A stretch of 64,000 bases of DNA from Parvivirga hydrogeniphila (GTDB lineage Bacteria > Actinomycetota > Coriobacteriia > Anaerosomatales > Anaerosomataceae): positions 678,662-742,661 of the forward strand of contig NZ_JAMCCO010000001.1 of NCBI RefSeq assembly GCF_023371205.1, given 5' to 3'. Position 1 is the first letter of the stretch. Each line of letters opens with the position of its first letter. Under the pieces are notes generated by a model, which worked only from the letters and a program-made list of their open reading frames with translations, was not told where the DNA came from and ran no database searches. Of this stretch, positions 15,589 to 25,213 are shown one piece after another. The translations under genes were made by a program, and so were the position numbers.

Positions 15589-16202
15589 TGGCGCTGACGA
15601 GCCTCTTGTACGCAGTGCCACGCGTTCGTGGCTTGGTGGTGCGCTTGCAAAGCCTTGCTTTCGGAGTGCTCTATCGGCGCAATGTGGGTGCGGGGGCGAG
15701 AGTATTTGGATGGCCGCTCGTCCGTCTCGCGCCCGGTTCAAGGCTGCGTGCGGGCAAGCGTCTTGTTCTTATCTCCGCGAGTCAGTTCTCAGAATGGGCG
15801 CTCAATCATCGGTGCCACATCAGTCTGTCGAGCGACGCTACGCTTGAGAATGGGGATGATGTGGGGATGTCGGGTGCCACAATCGTTTGCAGACAGAGTA
15901 TCAGGATTGGTAACAGAGTCCTCGTGGGTGCGAATGTGACAATCACTGACACCGATTCTCATGCGGTTGACAGAATTCCGAGGCGCTACCTTCGTGAAGG
16001 TGTGCGAAGCGCTCCTGTTGTGATTGGAGACGATGTCTTCATCGGTGGCAACAGTATCGTACTGAAGGGATCGACTATAGGAGACGGCTCTGTAATTGGC
16101 GCCGGGAGTGTCGTTACAGGCAGTATTCCGGCCGGCGTTCTTGCCGCTGGCAATCCTGCACGAGTCTTGCGGCAGTTGCCTCGTGAGGGTTCTCAGCTGT
16201 AG
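15588..16202 (+). CDS. Left-handed beta-helix acyltransferase (WbbJ/LacA-like)
   Basis: 204 residues. Hexapeptide repeats run from about residue 70 to the end (IRIGNRVLVGANVTITDTDSHAV, VVIGDDVFIGGNSIVLKGSTIGDGSVIGAGSVVTGSIPAGVLAAGNPARVLR). The TDTDSH motif carries the histidine used for catalysis in the xenobiotic/sugar acetyltransferase group. It probably O-acetylates a sugar of the polysaccharide. The ATG at 15588 overlaps the upstream stop; GGAGGC lies just before it. Codon use is less GC-rich than in the rest of the window. Confidence 0.9.
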   Translation: MALTSLLYAVPRVRGLVVRLQSLAFGVLYRRNVGAGARVFGWPLVRLAPGSRLRAGKRLVLISASQFSEWALNHRCHISLSSDATLENGDDVGMSGATIVCRQSIRIGNRVLVGANVTITDTDSHAVDRIPRRYLREGVRSAPVVIGDDVFIGGNSIVLKGSTIGDGSVIGAGSVVTGSIPAGVLAAGNPARVLRQLPREGSQL

Positions 16203-16272
16203 GCACGACGCCAAATCGGCCTGTGGCGAGGTGCCCTTTTCGACCAAGGGTTCGCGTGGGAAGGCGTGTCTT

Positions 16273-17652
16273 GTGGGTTCACGAACTTATGGGGGCATTT
16301 CAGTCTTACAGCACCTTCTACTGCTGGCTACACTGGCGGTGGCTGTGTACTGGGCAGGCATTGTTTTGCTTGCCGCAGTGGCCGGCATCATCGTCATTTC
16401 GTGGGCCGCTCACCGTTTTCCAATCCTCGCCGCATTCGCCTTACTAGTAGTCGTGTTGATCTCGCAGCTGTCCTTGATGATGAATCTACTGCCGGAGGGA
16501 TGGGATGTCCTGCCCGGCGGGGTGCGCATCAGTGATCTCATACTCGTCGGCATGTGGGGCGCAAGCGTTGCGACTCTGTTTCGCAGAATCGACCGGTCGC
16601 CTGAGGCGAAGCGGCTCCTCGCCGCTTCTGCCCTGCTCTCAGCACTCCTTTTGGTGGCGATACTGCGCAACTGGACGACCTATGGGCTTAGCGCTCCAGG
16701 AGAGTTCAGATTCAGGTATCTGATACTCGGTCTTCCTATCTTTCTTGCCATCCATCTGACTGACGAGAAGATGCGCGAGAGTCTTGCATCATTACTCAGC
16801 TGGTCTCCGGTAATCGGAGCACTGGCGGTACTGCCCATTGCGGTTGCGAAGCAGGGGATTCAATTAAGCGCGTCTTCGCGTTGGTATCCCGCCTCGATCT
16901 CTCTCGGTCTCTTACTGGCCGCAACATGGCTGTTTGTATCGAGTAGGGTTGCAAGCCGGAGCGTTTCGCAGGCTCTTCGATATCTCACGCTGCTCTTCGT
17001 TGCATTCATCGTACTCAAAGATGCTCACAGGTCGGTTTGGCTTGTGGCGGCTGTGATTCTGCTGATTTTGATGCGGCTACGCGTAGTCGAGGTTGGGCGG
17101 CTTGCGCCGTGGCTCTTGGTCATAGTTGTCAGTGGAGCGGCGATTCTTTCCACTGTTGGGCTGACCGTGCCGCAATTGATTGCCTACATCACGTCACGCG
17201 GCTCTGCGTTCATTCGACCCACAAGCGATCCAACCTCGTATTGGCGGCTCGTTACGTGGAAGTCCTACCTCAACGTTTTCATGGAGCATCCTTGGCTGGG
17301 TGAGGGATTCGGTGGCTATTGGGATGTCTATGTCCCCGAGTTTGATGCGCGGATTACGGTGATGCCGCACAGCCTGTACGTTCAGACGCTGGTGAAGCTA
17401 GGTGTTACGGGAATGATGGCTCTATTGGCTTGGTTTGGTGCTGCGGCGAGTGCTTTGGTTGCTCAGATCAAACGGGCCGCCAGTGAGTCGACGAGTGCCC
17501 GGGCACTGGCTTTGATGGGGTTGTTGGGAGTGGCGGCGTCGCTGACTTTCGGTACCGCATACTCACTCGATTTCTGGCCGCTCGCATGGATTGGAATTGG
17601 TCTGGCGGCCGTTTTCAGCCCCGAGAGCGAGATCAGTCCCAATGAACGCTGA
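16273..17652 (+). CDS. O-antigen polymerase/ligase family membrane protein (Wzy/WaaL type)
   Basis: About 459 residues with ten or more membrane helices and the Wzy_C signature region: EHPWLGEGFGGYWDVYVPEF followed by MPHSLYVQTLVKLGVTGMM, where the PHS..QTL..LG motif marks the large periplasmic loop. It either polymerises repeat units or ligates finished chains. The GTG at 16273 was chosen for the GGGAAGG eight bases upstream; longer versions lack such a site and would run antisense-like through the previous gene's end. It overlaps the GT2 start by eleven bases. Confidence 0.85.
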   Translation: MGSRTYGGISVLQHLLLLATLAVAVYWAGIVLLAAVAGIIVISWAAHRFPILAAFALLVVVLISQLSLMMNLLPEGWDVLPGGVRISDLILVGMWGASVATLFRRIDRSPEAKRLLAASALLSALLLVAILRNWTTYGLSAPGEFRFRYLILGLPIFLAIHLTDEKMRESLASLLSWSPVIGALAVLPIAVAKQGIQLSASSRWYPASISLGLLLAATWLFVSSRVASRSVSQALRYLTLLFVAFIVLKDAHRSVWLVAAVILLILMRLRVVEVGRLAPWLLVIVVSGAAILSTVGLTVPQLIAYITSRGSAFIRPTSDPTSYWRLVTWKSYLNVFMEHPWLGEGFGGYWDVYVPEFDARITVMPHSLYVQTLVKLGVTGMMALLAWFGAAASALVAQIKRAASESTSARALALMGLLGVAASLTFGTAYSLDFWPLAWIGIGLAAVFSPESEISPNER

Positions 17653-18550
17653 CCTGAAAGTACCTGTGGTGCATGTCATCATCCCCGTGCACAACCGCCG
17701 AGACTTCACCGCTGCCTGTCTGCGATCTCTGCAAGATCAGACCTACACCAATCTCAGGGTGATCGTTGTCGACGACGGGTCTACGGACGGCACGGCTGAG
17801 ATGATTGCGAGGGAGTTCCCGAGTGTCACCGTCTTGAAGGGAGACGGCAGCCTCTGGTGGGCAGGCGCAACTGCGCTGGGAGTCGAGTGGGTCTTGGAGC
17901 ACTGCCGCGAGGATGATTTGATTCTCACCTTGAACAACGACACGTCGGTCGGTCCGGGCTACATTGACACTCTTGTGGATGCGTGGAGCAGGGCTGGGGG
18001 ACGCGCAGTAGTCGGTTCTGTTTCAGTCGATGTCAGAGATGGCGATACGATCGTTGACGGTGGGCCCTACGTTGAATGGCTTACCGCCAAGGGCGGATCC
18101 TACAACATCGGTCGCTCATTGCGAGAAGTCGTCGACGACGGTGCCACAGCCACCCACCCCACGTTCCTCCCTGGGCGAGGCACGCTCATACCTGTCGCGT
18201 GCATACGGGATGTTGGCAACTTCGATGCCCGTCGCTTGCCGCACTATGCGGCCGACTACGAGTTCTCTGCCCGCGCAGCACGCGCCGGGTATTCGCTCAT
18301 CATGTCGTACGAGGCTCCCGTGTTCAGTCGTGTTGATGCGACGGGTATATCAACGACTCGCGGTCGTCTACCGTGGCGCGCGTTCCTCGGGATGTATTTC
18401 TCCCGCCGGTCCCCGGCCTGCCTGCTCTACCGCTGGCGCTTCGCGTTGATGGCGCCGCCACTCCCCACGAGGCCGTTCTTCCTTTTGGCCGATACTGTCC
18501 GTGTGGTTGGTGGCGGCCTTCGCGATCAGCTCCGGATGGCAAAGCGATGA
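17642..18550 (+). CDS. GT2 family glycosyltransferase
   Basis: 302 residues with the GT-A fold. VHVIIPVHNRRDFTAACLRSLQDQTY and VIVVDDGSTDGTAEM form the nucleotide site. LILTLNNDTSVGPGYI carries the metal-binding acidic pair (the DXD-equivalent NND). LPHYAADYEFSARAARAGY contains the E/D-xx-R-like catalytic region of rhamnosyltransferase-like GT2 enzymes. A rhamnosyl or related transfer is plausible but unproven. The ATG at 17642 lies inside the end of the polymerase gene; the stop overlaps the next ATG (ATGA). Confidence 0.9.
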   Translation: MNADLKVPVVHVIIPVHNRRDFTAACLRSLQDQTYTNLRVIVVDDGSTDGTAEMIAREFPSVTVLKGDGSLWWAGATALGVEWVLEHCREDDLILTLNNDTSVGPGYIDTLVDAWSRAGGRAVVGSVSVDVRDGDTIVDGGPYVEWLTAKGGSYNIGRSLREVVDDGATATHPTFLPGRGTLIPVACIRDVGNFDARRLPHYAADYEFSARAARAGYSLIMSYEAPVFSRVDATGISTTRGRLPWRAFLGMYFSRRSPACLLYRWRFALMAPPLPTRPFFLLADTVRVVGGGLRDQLRMAKR

Positions 18551-19698
18551 GCGCACCTCGCCTTCTGGTCGTGACGAACTTCGCGAGCCACTATCGCGCA
18601 CCGCTCTTCGAGCGATTGCATGAGCGGCTTGGGGCCGAGTTCATCTTCTTCTCTAGGGGTGGAGAGGGGTACTGGCAGCCGCACCTGGGGACAACTCGAG
18701 GTGCTTTCCCGGCGAAAACCGTTGCAGATGGTCCGCATCTCGGCAAGCTCAGATTCAACACTCAGCTGTGGCAGGAACTGAACGCCAGGCCGTATGACGT
18801 CGTTGTCAAGTGCATGAACGGTCGTCTTGAGTTGCCTATGGCCTACGCGGCAGCGCGACGCAAGGGCGCGGCGTTTGTCTTGTGGACCGGCATGTGGATG
18901 CACCCGAGAAGCGCCTTCCATACCGTATCGAGACCCTTCACCAGATGGATCTACCGCCACTCAGACGCCATCGTGACCTACGGTTCGCATGTCTCGCGGT
19001 TCGTGGTCGGTGAAGGCGCGAACGCGAGGAAGGTCTTTGAGGCCGACAACGCCACCAACAACCAAGCGTTCGGGCGGCAAGTGAGCGGGGATGAGATTGG
19101 GCGCGTCCGCAGCGAATGCGGCGTCGGTTCAGGCGGAATGGTTCTTGCGGTGTCGCGTTTGGTCCCGGAGAAGGGGCTTGATGTGCTACTCGACGCCGTA
19201 GGGGCTCTGCCTGGTGCGCGACCGACTATTGTTGTCGTAGGCACGGGCCCACTGGAGAATCACCTGAAGCATCGGGCACAGGAGCTTGGAGTGTCAATCG
19301 TGATTGTATCGGGCCTCCAGCCTGCGGAGATGCCTCCCTACTATGCAGCGGCCGACGTGTTCGTGATGCCGTCGGTAACGACTCGGACCTTCAAGGAACC
19401 ATGGGGTCTCGCCTGTAACGAGGCTATGCTGCAGGGTGTGCCGGTGATCGCTACCGATGCAGTGGGTGCGGCAGCTGGTGGTCTTGTGGAGAACGGCGTC
19501 ACAGGGTTGGTTGTGCCAGAGAGAGATTCGATGGCGCTGGGCACGGCTTTGGCCACGGTCTTGCGCGACCGTGCGCTGGCTCGGCGTCTTGGAGATGAAG
19601 GCAAAGCCCGCGTAGCTAAAGTGGATTACGACAACATGGTGCGAGCGTTTGAGGATGCAATAGCCTATGCGGTGGAGCACCGGGCAGGACGCCGATGA
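18547..19698 (+). CDS. GT4 glycosyltransferase
   Basis: 383 residues starting MSAPRLLVVTNFASHYRAPLFERLHERL, a layout common in GT4 enzymes of capsule and O-antigen clusters. The donor half has VLAVSRLVPEKGLDVLLDAV and VVVGTGPLENHLK. The EX7E motif is KEPWGLACNEAMLQGVPVIATDAVG. The start is the ATG of the ATGA overlap with the preceding gene, and its own stop overlaps the next start in the same way, so the block is tightly coupled. The sugar is unknown. Confidence 0.9.
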   Translation: MSAPRLLVVTNFASHYRAPLFERLHERLGAEFIFFSRGGEGYWQPHLGTTRGAFPAKTVADGPHLGKLRFNTQLWQELNARPYDVVVKCMNGRLELPMAYAAARRKGAAFVLWTGMWMHPRSAFHTVSRPFTRWIYRHSDAIVTYGSHVSRFVVGEGANARKVFEADNATNNQAFGRQVSGDEIGRVRSECGVGSGGMVLAVSRLVPEKGLDVLLDAVGALPGARPTIVVVGTGPLENHLKHRAQELGVSIVIVSGLQPAEMPPYYAAADVFVMPSVTTRTFKEPWGLACNEAMLQGVPVIATDAVGAAAGGLVENGVTGLVVPERDSMALGTALATVLRDRALARRLGDEGKARVAKVDYDNMVRAFEDAIAYAVEHRAGRR

Positions 19699-20873
19699 GA
19701 GTCCTTGTTGCTCATGTCGCGTACCAATACCGCGGCGGCGAAGAAGTCGTTGTTGAGATGGAGGCCCGGCTGCTGCGTGAGGCCGGGCATGCAGTCTCGA
19801 CGCTCGTGGTGCCCAGCTCGGACTTCTACGGTCTACCGAGGCTTGAGCAAGTACGCATCGGTCTCAACATGGGCGATCACCCGTACGGCCGTGCGCTGAT
19901 TCGCGCTGCCGTGAAGGAGCATCACCCTGATGTGGTGCATTTTCACAACCTCTACCCTCTGCTCGGGGTTGGTGCCATGGCTGAAGCGGCGGCGCTGGGG
20001 TGTGCCGTGGTGCGGACACTCCACAACTTCCGCCTTTCGTGCATCGCCGGCACGCACTTCAGGAATGGTCAAACCTGCAACCTGTGTACGGCTGCACGCC
20101 ACACCAGCGGGGTCTTGCGCGCCTGCTATCGAGGATCCAGGATCCAGTCGGCCGCAATGGCTCGTGCTTGCGTCACGGAATGGCGCTTCGCGAGTCAGGA
20201 AGCAATCCCCCATGTGACGATCTGCGTATCGGATTTCTTGCTCCGCCACATGACCGAGCGTGGGTATCCCGCTGCTCGCTTGCACCTGAAGCCGAACTCG
20301 GTGGAGCGCGGGCGGCCATATGCGCACCGAGAACGACGAGGGGCGTGCTTTGTCGGCCGGCTTTCTGTGGAGAAAGGCGTGCTGCCACTGGTCGAGTCGT
20401 GGCCGGTCGAAGCGCCGCCTCTCACGATTGTCGGAGACGGCCCGCTGCGTGGAGAAGTGGAACAAGCGAGTGCAGCGAAGAAGAACGTGGTCTTCGCCGG
20501 GCCCAGGTCGGCGGAAGATGTTAGGCAGCTCATCCGATCGTCTCGGGTGGCGATTGTGTCATCGCTGTGTTACGAGACCTCCCACCTAGTGACGATCGAA
20601 GCGTTCTCGGAGGGGACGCCCGTGGCCTCGTTCTCGCGAGGCGCTCTTCAGGAGCACATGCGGAGCCAGGGTTTCGAGGACATCGCCCTCGGCGACTTCG
20701 CAGGGCTGGTGTCTCAAGCGGCAGCCCTGTGCGAGGCCGATGAGCAGACGTGGAGCGAGTGCTCTTCCCGAGCTCTGGGGATTCATAGGGCGAAGTACTC
20801 GCACGAGAAGAATCTTGCCGCACTGACCGAGGTCTACGAGGCGGCGCTCGCCACGGCAAGGGAAAGACGATGA
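19695..20873 (+). CDS. GT4 glycosyltransferase with a cysteine-rich insert
   Basis: 392 residues. MRVLVAHVAYQYRGGEEVVVEMEARLL and HHPDVVHFHNLYPLLG define a known GT4 branch from capsule clusters. This branch has a conserved cysteine cluster (LSCIAGTHF..TCNLCTAARH..RACYRGSR, about residues 115-150) which may bind metal or form a structural knot. The donor half is CFVGRLSVEKGVLPL, then IVGDGPLRGEVE, and finally CYETSHLVTIEAFSEGTPV. The ATG at 19695 overlaps the previous stop and the TGA overlaps the next ATG. Confidence 0.9.
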   Translation: MRVLVAHVAYQYRGGEEVVVEMEARLLREAGHAVSTLVVPSSDFYGLPRLEQVRIGLNMGDHPYGRALIRAAVKEHHPDVVHFHNLYPLLGVGAMAEAAALGCAVVRTLHNFRLSCIAGTHFRNGQTCNLCTAARHTSGVLRACYRGSRIQSAAMARACVTEWRFASQEAIPHVTICVSDFLLRHMTERGYPAARLHLKPNSVERGRPYAHRERRGACFVGRLSVEKGVLPLVESWPVEAPPLTIVGDGPLRGEVEQASAAKKNVVFAGPRSAEDVRQLIRSSRVAIVSSLCYETSHLVTIEAFSEGTPVASFSRGALQEHMRSQGFEDIALGDFAGLVSQAAALCEADEQTWSECSSRALGIHRAKYSHEKNLAALTEVYEAALATARERR

Positions 20874-21643
20874 CGAGCGTCTTTCCAGAGGTGCTCGTTG
20901 CGGGTGCGGCGGTGGCCCGTGCAGCGCTCGATGAAGCGGCGAAGGCGGTTATCGAAGACGGCACTCTTCGCCAGCGGCGCGTCTACGTCCTCTTCAACGC
21001 TCATTCCGCGAAGCTGCGGCGAGAGAGCGCCGAGTACGCACGGCTTCTTGCGGACACCGATCGCGTCGTGTGCCTTCCTGATGGCGCGTCGGTGACCTAT
21101 GCTGCTCGGCTGCTCGGTTACGGCGACATCGGGCGCTGCCCCGGGCCGGATCTGCTCGAAGCCGGGTGCGCTTTGGCGGCGCAACGGGGCGTGCCGGTCT
21201 TCCTCTTAGGGGGCGCGGAAGGCGTGGCAGAAACGCTGGCCGAGACGCTCGCCGCTCGTCACCGGGGGCTGGTGGTGGCGGGCACGGCGACTCCGCCGTT
21301 CGGCGAGTGGTCGAGAGAGGACAACCGGCGACTCGTCGAAGCGGTCAGGTCGTCCGGCGCTCGGATCCTCTGGCTCGGCGTGTCGGCCCCCAAGCAGGAG
21401 ATCTGGGCGTACCGGCACGTTGACGAGCTTGGCATCCCCATCGTGTGCGTTGGCGCTGCATTCGACTTCAACTCCGGACGCAAGCCGCGCGCTCCGATGT
21501 GGATGCGCAAGGCGGGTCTGGAGTGGGTGCATCGGCTGCTGTCCGAACCACGCCGGATGTGGAAGCGGTACCTCGTGGGAAACGCCCTGTTCGTGTGGGA
21601 CGTCCTGCGATACCGCCGGAAGCCCGCTCCTTCACCGCGCTGA
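20870..21643 (+). CDS. WecG/TagA/CpsF family (GT26) glycosyltransferase
   Basis: 257 residues. GT26 hallmarks are [31 protein letters not shown] (the catalytic-type aspartate), [31 protein letters not shown], and [41 protein letters not shown]. Characterised members add the second sugar (ManNAc or ManNAcA) to undecaprenyl-diphospho-GlcNAc, so this enzyme probably acts near the start of the repeat unit. The C-terminal Arg-rich helices would hold it at the membrane. No initiating phosphoglycosyltransferase gene is in the window. Confidence 0.93.
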   Translation: MTSVFPEVLVAGAAVARAALDEAAKAVIEDGTLRQRRVYVLFNAHSAKLRRESAEYARLLADTDRVVCLPDGASVTYAARLLGYGDIGRCPGPDLLEAGCALAAQRGVPVFLLGGAEGVAETLAETLAARHRGLVVAGTATPPFGEWSREDNRRLVEAVRSSGARILWLGVSAPKQEIWAYRHVDELGIPIVCVGAAFDFNSGRKPRAPMWMRKAGLEWVHRLLSEPRRMWKRYLVGNALFVWDVLRYRRKPAPSPR

Positions 21644-21690
21644 ACCTACTGGTACCATGGTGTCGGCTGCAACCTCCTAAGGAGACACCC

Positions 21691-22737
21691 ATGACGACCG
21701 CTCTCATCACCGGCATCACCGGCCAGGACGGCTCGTACCTCGCGGAGCTGCTGCTGTCCAAGGGCTACGAGGTGCACGGCATCATCCGTCGCGCCTCCAC
21801 GTTCAACACCGACCGCATCGATCACCTCTACCGCGACCCGCACGAGCCGGGCACGCGGCTGTTCCTGCACTACGGCGACCTCACGGACGGCACCGGGCTG
21901 CGCCGCATCCTGGAGAAGGTGCACCCCGACGAGGTCTACAACCTTGGCGCCCAGTCGCACGTGAAGGTCTCGTTCGACCAGCCGGAGTACACCGCAGACG
22001 TGGTCGCCACCGGGACGCTCCGGCTGCTCGACGCGCTGCGCGACTATGCGCAGAACTCCGGCGCGCACGTGCGCATGTACCAGGCCGGGTCGTCGGAGAT
22101 GTTCGGCGCGGCGCCGCCCCCGCAGTCGCTCGCCACGCCGTTCTACCCGCGCAGCCCGTACGCGGCCGCGAAGGTGGCGGCGCACTGGTACTGCGTCAAC
22201 TACCGCGAGGCGTACGGGATGTTCATCTGCAACGGCATCCTGTTCAACCACGAGTCCGAGCGGCGCGGCGAGACGTTCGTGACGCGCAAGATCACCCGCG
22301 CGGTCGGCCGCATCAAGCACGGGCTGCAAGACAAGCTCTACCTCGGCAACCTGGACGCGAAGCGCGACTGGGGCTACGCGCCGGACTACGTCGAGGCGAT
22401 GTGGCTGATGCTGCAGCAAGACGAGCCGGGCGACTACGTGGTGGCCACCGGCGAGGCGCACTCGGTGCGCGAGTTCTGCGAGGCGGCGTTCGCGGAGGCG
22501 GGTCTCGATTGGGAGGACCACGTCGAGATCGACCCGCGCTACTTCCGACCCACCGAGGTGGACTACCTGCTCGGCGACGCCTCGGCGACGCGCGAGAAGC
22601 TCGGCTGGGCGCCCAAGGTGAGCTTCGCCGAGCTCGTCACGCGCATGGTCGCGCACGACATGGAGCTTGCGGCGCAGGAGAAGACGCTCCGCGACGCCGG
22701 CCACGACGTGGCGCTGAGGGGCATTTCGCATGGATAG
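21691..22737 (+). CDS. gmd: GDP-mannose 4,6-dehydratase
   Basis: 348-residue extended short-chain dehydrogenase that converts GDP-mannose to GDP-4-keto-6-deoxymannose. The NADP site is [16 protein letters not shown]. The catalytic Ser/Glu are in AGSSEMFG and the YxxxK is YAAAK in [32 protein letters not shown] is typical of Gmd. The ATG at 21691 has AAGGAG upstream. The stop overlaps the start of fcl by eight bases, and together they make GDP-L-fucose for the polysaccharide. GC-rich codon use resumes here. Confidence 0.96.
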   Translation: MTTALITGITGQDGSYLAELLLSKGYEVHGIIRRASTFNTDRIDHLYRDPHEPGTRLFLHYGDLTDGTGLRRILEKVHPDEVYNLGAQSHVKVSFDQPEYTADVVATGTLRLLDALRDYAQNSGAHVRMYQAGSSEMFGAAPPPQSLATPFYPRSPYAAAKVAAHWYCVNYREAYGMFICNGILFNHESERRGETFVTRKITRAVGRIKHGLQDKLYLGNLDAKRDWGYAPDYVEAMWLMLQQDEPGDYVVATGEAHSVREFCEAAFAEAGLDWEDHVEIDPRYFRPTEVDYLLGDASATREKLGWAPKVSFAELVTRMVAHDMELAAQEKTLRDAGHDVALRGISHG

Positions 22738-23662
22738 GTCCAGCCGCATCTACGTTGCCGGTCATCGCGGGCTCGTCGGGGGCGCCATCCTCCGGCGGCT
22801 GCAGCGCGAGGGCTTCGAGCGCATCATCGCCCGCACGCACGCGGAGCTCGACCTCACCTCCCAAGACGCGGTGCGGCGCTTCTTCGACGAGGAGCGCCCC
22901 GAGTACGTCTTCCTGGCCGCAGCGAAGGTCGGCGGGATCCTCGCCAACGCCACCTATCCGGCGGACTTCATCCGCGAGAACCTGCTCATCCAGACGAACG
23001 TCATCGACGCGGCCTATCGCGCCGGCGCGCGTAAGCTGCTGTTCTTGGGGTCGAGCTGCATCTACCCGAAGCACGCGCCGCAACCGATGAAGGAAGAGCA
23101 CCTGCTCACAGGCCCGCTCGAACCCACCAACGAGGCGTACGCAGTAGCGAAAATCGCCGGCATCACGATGGTCAAGTCCTACCGGCGCCAGTACGGCTTC
23201 AACGGCATCTCCCTCATGCCGACGAACCTCTACGGCCCTGGCGACAACTTCGACCTGGAGACCTCGCACGTGCTGCCGGCGCTCATCCGCAAGTTCCACG
23301 AGGCGAAGGTCGCGGGTGCGCCGAGCGTCACGATCTGGGGCACCGGGCGGCCACGGCGCGAGTTCCTGCACGTGGACGACCTGGCCGACGCGTGCCTCTT
23401 CTTGATGCAGAACTACGACGACGAGGAGATCGTCAACGTCGGCGTCGGCGAAGACGTGAGCATCGCCGAGCTCGCTGCGCTCATCGCGCGGATCGTCGGG
23501 TACGAAGGCGAGATCGTCTACGACACCTCCAAGCCCGACGGCACCCCGCGCAAGCTCCTCGACGTGTCCCGCTTGAGCGCGCTCGGGTGGCGCGCCCGCA
23601 TCGGGCTCGAAGAAGGCATCGCCTCGACCTACGAGTGGTACCTCGCCAACGTGGCGCAGTAG
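22730..23662 (+). CDS. fcl: GDP-L-fucose synthase
   Basis: 310 residues. This epimerase/reductase turns the Gmd product into GDP-L-fucose using NADPH. Motifs: [12 protein letters not shown] at the NADP site, [60 protein letters not shown] (YxxxK = YAVAK), and [10 protein letters not shown]. The active-site C and H of the family are in the SSCIYPKHA segment. It is the last gene of the polysaccharide cluster. Confidence 0.96.
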   Translation: MDRSSRIYVAGHRGLVGGAILRRLQREGFERIIARTHAELDLTSQDAVRRFFDEERPEYVFLAAAKVGGILANATYPADFIRENLLIQTNVIDAAYRAGARKLLFLGSSCIYPKHAPQPMKEEHLLTGPLEPTNEAYAVAKIAGITMVKSYRRQYGFNGISLMPTNLYGPGDNFDLETSHVLPALIRKFHEAKVAGAPSVTIWGTGRPRREFLHVDDLADACLFLMQNYDDEEIVNVGVGEDVSIAELAALIARIVGYEGEIVYDTSKPDGTPRKLLDVSRLSALGWRARIGLEEGIASTYEWYLANVAQ

Positions 23663-23681
23663 CGGCAGGGGGGCATTTCGT

Positions 23682-23715
23682 AGCAGCAAGTTACCAAACG
23701 TGGTAACTTGTTGCT
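23682..23715. promoter_or_regulatory. 15-bp-arm inverted repeat abutting the AbiEi start codon
   Basis: Arm one (23682-23696, AGCAGCAAGTTACCA) and arm two (23701-23715, TGGTAACTTGTTGCT) are complementary with one mismatch across a four-base spacer. The second arm ends on the base before the ATG at 23716. A -10-like TAACTT (23704-23709) sits inside arm two, which would place the transcription start at or next to the A of the ATG. AbiEi proteins are known to repress their own promoters through inverted repeats, so this is the probable operator. Confidence 0.75.
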
Positions 23716-24357
23716 ATGAAACGCAGCGCACTCATCGACATCGTCTCGCGCGAGCCCTTGTTCACGACGGGCATGCTCCTGACGCCTGGGGCCGATCCGA
23801 AAGACGTCAGGAAGCAGCTCTCCCGGTGGACCCGCGACGGCACCGTCGTCCAGCTGCGTCGGGGGCTGTACGCGCTCGGTCCGCGGTACCGCCTCCGCGA
23901 GCCGCACCCGTACGAGGTCTCGAACGCGCTCGTCCCAGCGTCGTACGTGAGCCTGGAGACGGTCCTTGCCGCCCACGGCCTCATCCCGGAGGCGGTCTTC
24001 TCGACGACGGCCGTCACCACCGGTCGGCAAGGTTCTCGACAGACGCCGTTCGGGTTCTTCGTGTATCAACACATCAAGCCGGACCTCTTCTGGGGCTACA
24101 GGTCAGAGCCGATCGGTGACGGGAGGAGCGCGCTTGTCGCCACGCCAGAGAAGGCGCTCCTGGACCTCGCGTACCTGCGCACGCATTCCGACGAGATGGC
24201 GTTCGCTCGCGAATTGCGCTTGCAGAATCTCGAGACGATCGATCCGGAGCGCCTCGGTGCTTTCGCAGAGCGGTTCGGCGTGAAGAAGGTCGTGCGTTTT
24301 GCGCGCAACGTGATCGCGCTGCGCGACGAAGAGCGGGAGGAGTATCGGGGCGGATGA
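23716..24357 (+). CDS. AbiEi-family antitoxin/transcriptional repressor
   Basis: 213 residues. The N-terminal winged helix (about 1-60: MKRSALIDIVSREPLFTTGML, then QLSRWTRDGTVVQLRRGLYAL) and the following AbiEi domain (HPYEVSNALVPASYVSLETVLAAHGLIPE, then ATPEKALLDLAYLR) define the antitoxin of the AbiE abortive-infection system. It neutralises the nucleotidyltransferase encoded next and represses the operon. There is no Shine-Dalgarno sequence between the operator arm and the ATG, so the transcript is likely leaderless. The stop overlaps the AbiEii start (ATGA). Confidence 0.9.
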   Translation: MKRSALIDIVSREPLFTTGMLLTPGADPKDVRKQLSRWTRDGTVVQLRRGLYALGPRYRLREPHPYEVSNALVPASYVSLETVLAAHGLIPEAVFSTTAVTTGRQGSRQTPFGFFVYQHIKPDLFWGYRSEPIGDGRSALVATPEKALLDLAYLRTHSDEMAFARELRLQNLETIDPERLGAFAERFGVKKVVRFARNVIALRDEEREEYRGG

Positions 24358-25175
24358 AAGAACGTATCGCGGAGCTCCTCGCTGACGCGACGCCGAGAAA
24401 CGCCACGAACGTCATGCGCGAGTACCTCCAGGCGCGCATCCTGGAGACCCTGCAGACACGGGGAGCTTGGAGCTCCATCGCGTTCATGGGCGGCACGGCG
24501 CTGCGGTTCCTCTACGGCATCCCACGGTTCTCCGAGGACCTGGATTTCGCTCTGGAGGGCAGGGCCTCGGAGTACGACTTCGCCGGCCTGATCGATGCCG
24601 TGCGTCATCAGTTCCAGCGAGAGGGGTACACGGTCGAGGCGAAGGTCAACGCGAGAGCCACGGTCAACAAGGCGTTCGTCCGGTTCCCGGGCCTCGAGCA
24701 CGAGTTCGGCCTCAGTCCTGACGCGAACCGCGTCTTCTCGGTGAAGATCGAGGTCGATACCGACCCTCCCGCGGGAGCGGGTCTTGCGGTGACGACCGTT
24801 CGCCGATTCGTCACGCTGCGGCTGCCGCACCACGACAAGCCGTCGTTGCTGGCGGGCAAGACGGCCGCGCTCCTGCTCAGGGACTGGGTCAAGGGCAGGG
24901 ACGTGTACGACCTCGTCTGGTATCTCAGCGACCCGGCGTGGCCCGAGCCGAACGAAGCGCTGCTCGTGGATACTGTGCGCCGGGCCGGCCGAACCGACCT
25001 GGCCCGCGATGCGCGCGCGTGGCGCCAGGCGCTCGTGTCGCGGCTCCGCGAAGCGCCGTGGGACCACGTCCTCTCTGACGCGCAGCGGTTCCTGGAGCGT
25101 CCCGAAGACGCATGGATGCTCGAACGCGAAGCGGTGCTGTCGGTGCTCGAGCAGCGGGGCTGGGCGTCGGAGTGA
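24354..25175 (+). CDS. AbiEii/AbiGii-family nucleotidyltransferase toxin
   Basis: 273 residues. The nucleotidyltransferase core is FMGGTALRFLYGIPRFSEDLDFAL (GG/S motif then DxD, about residues 43-64). A conserved C-terminal motif HDKPSLLAGKTAALLLRDWVKGRDVYDLVWYLS (about 159-191) is typical of AbiEii/MenT toxins. Members of this family modify tRNA or other RNA acceptors to stop growth on phage infection. The pair is intact and follows fcl directly, beside the polysaccharide cluster. GC content is like the host average, so recent transfer is not obvious. Confidence 0.92.
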   Translation: MKERIAELLADATPRNATNVMREYLQARILETLQTRGAWSSIAFMGGTALRFLYGIPRFSEDLDFALEGRASEYDFAGLIDAVRHQFQREGYTVEAKVNARATVNKAFVRFPGLEHEFGLSPDANRVFSVKIEVDTDPPAGAGLAVTTVRRFVTLRLPHHDKPSLLAGKTAALLLRDWVKGRDVYDLVWYLSDPAWPEPNEALLVDTVRRAGRTDLARDARAWRQALVSRLREAPWDHVLSDAQRFLERPEDAWMLEREAVLSVLEQRGWASE

Positions 25176-25178
25176 GCG

Positions 25179-25207
25179 TTGCCCGCGGGCACCGCCCGCG
25201 CTATACT
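25179..25207 (+). promoter_or_regulatory. Promoter of the ilvD operon with a palindrome in the spacer
   Basis: -35 TTGCCC (25179-25184), 17-base spacer, -10 TATACT (25202-25207). The spacer holds CGCGGGC (25184-25190) facing GCCCGCG (25194-25200). This could be a repressor site or the terminator stem of the AbiE operon, whose stop is only four bases upstream. Confidence 0.7.
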
Positions 25208-25213
25208 CGCCGT

